In this document: in pieces, positions 61,598 through 61,929 of the stretch
Layout: the number at the start of each line of letters is the position of its first letter
Numbering within the stretch: the stretch's first letter is position 1
Assembly (NCBI RefSeq): GCF_022095695.1
Contig: NZ_JAIFZM010000021.1
Location: 1 to 61,929, forward strand
Length of the DNA: 61,929 nt
From: Oceanobacillus jordanicus
Lineage (GTDB): Bacteria > Bacillota > Bacilli > Bacillales > Amphibacillaceae
Reading direction: 5' to 3'
The notes under the pieces: model-generated
Database searches by the model: none
What the model was told of the DNA's origin: nothing
What the model saw: only the letters and a program-made list of their open reading frames with translations
Position numbers and translations under genes: made by a program

Positions 61598-61929
61598 TGA
61601 GGTTAGTCTAAAAAGTGGACATGTGAAAAGTGGTTTGTTTTATAATGAACTAAATAATAAAAGGACGTGTTCACTTTGGGGAAACAATATGATAAAGAGT
61701 ACAAGGAATATGTAGTGAAATTAATTGTAGAGGAGGGAAGGAAGATAACAGATGTGGCTTACGAACTTGGCCTTTCGGCTTCCACACTGGGAAAGTGGGT
61801 AAAAAAACATAGAAAAGAAAAGCTACAGGGTGATCAATCCCAAGAGTATATAACGCCATCTGAGTATGAATCTATAAAGAAAGCCCACAAAAAAGAGCTT
61901 GAAAAGCTCCAAGAGGAAAATGAAATTCT
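61598..61929 (+). mobile_element. IS3-family insertion sequence, 5' part
   Basis: Starts TGAGGTTAGTCTAAAAAGTGG, consistent with a TG-starting IS3 terminal inverted repeat, exactly where the 21-bp array loses register. A TATAAT (61641-61646) lies before the OrfA start. The rest is outside the window. Confidence 0.7.
61676..61929 (+). CDS. IS3-family transposase OrfA, N-terminal part (3' end outside window)
   Basis: The 84 visible codons begin with TTG after AAGGACG: LGKQYDKEYKEYVVKLIVEE, then the helix-turn-helix ITDVAYELGLSASTLGKWVK, then a leucine-rich coiled coil (EYESIKKAHKKELEKLQEEN). This is the DNA-binding OrfA of IS3 elements, normally fused to OrfB by frameshifting. The 3' end and OrfB are not in the window. 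Confidence 0.9.
   Translation, partial: MGKQYDKEYKEYVVKLIVEEGRKITDVAYELGLSASTLGKWVKKHRKEKLQGDQSQEYITPSEYESIKKAHKKELEKLQEENEI

Noticed and set aside
1-61929. tRNA or rRNA genes
   Set aside because: No cloverleaf or rRNA-like sequence was noticed by reading; a dedicated scan was not possible.

Overview
The window (61.9 kb, AT-rich) looks like chromosome from a low-GC, Gram-positive, probably spore-forming member of the Bacillaceae, of the Oceanobacillus/Virgibacillus kind. Reasons: strong AGGAGG ribosome binding sites with frequent TTG/GTG starts, a qoxABCD quinol oxidase operon, HelD, a DUF72 protein of B. subtilis YunF length, tandem T-boxes before thrS, a glmS ribozyme, and DUF2642/DUF2812/DUF3231/DUF4362-type proteins typical of Bacillales. 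No tRNA or rRNA gene was seen.

Layout. 0-1.3 kb: 3' end of an IS3-family element, then a strictly 21-bp-periodic repeat array. 1.4-14.6 kb: core genes (prfC, helD, two paralogous small membrane proteins, qoxABCD, thrS behind two threonine T-boxes) with a second 21-bp array. 14.7-28.4 kb: mostly single-gene accessory functions (TspO-like protein, YunF-like protein, quinone reductase with a divergent AraC regulator, alkyltransferase-like protein, MFS exporter, an ssuABC-type sulfonate importer, nitronate monooxygenase). 28.4-40 kb: a run of small minus-strand genes (histidine phosphatases, four-helix-free Nudix and GNAT enzymes, HAD phosphatase, isochorismatase, a TetR-controlled ABC exporter) with a compact type I toxin-antitoxin locus of the par/Fst-like convergent layout at 33.8-34.1 kb. 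40-54.7 kb: a decay zone holding an ileS-like pseudogene with a large internal deletion and a TnpB element at its 5' end, a tnpA remnant, a broken second copy of the toxin-antitoxin locus, and remnants of an L,D-transpeptidase, a DUF5694 protein, a GNAT enzyme, a lipoprotein and a serine hydrolase, next to intact genes such as a three-gene ABC exporter. 54.7-61.9 kb: RDD protein, aldo/keto reductase, glmS with its ribozyme, DUF2642-like and DUF2812 proteins, a third 21-bp array, and the 5' end of another IS3-family element that starts inside or against that array.

Main points. (1) Three intergenic arrays, each different in sequence but all built of 21-bp half-units in phase (about two helical turns) with a shared GATTG-like core, two of them beside IS3 elements. 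(2) A complete par-like type I toxin-antitoxin locus and a second copy in which the toxin is broken while the antisense RNA, its promoter and terminator persist. (3) A TnpB element whose right end abuts the conserved GPPTANG segment of a dead ileS, so its inferred guide would be ileS sequence. (4) An unassigned promoter-terminator pair upstream of helD that could encode a small RNA. All identifications come from reading the sequence and remembered family features; no database search was possible.
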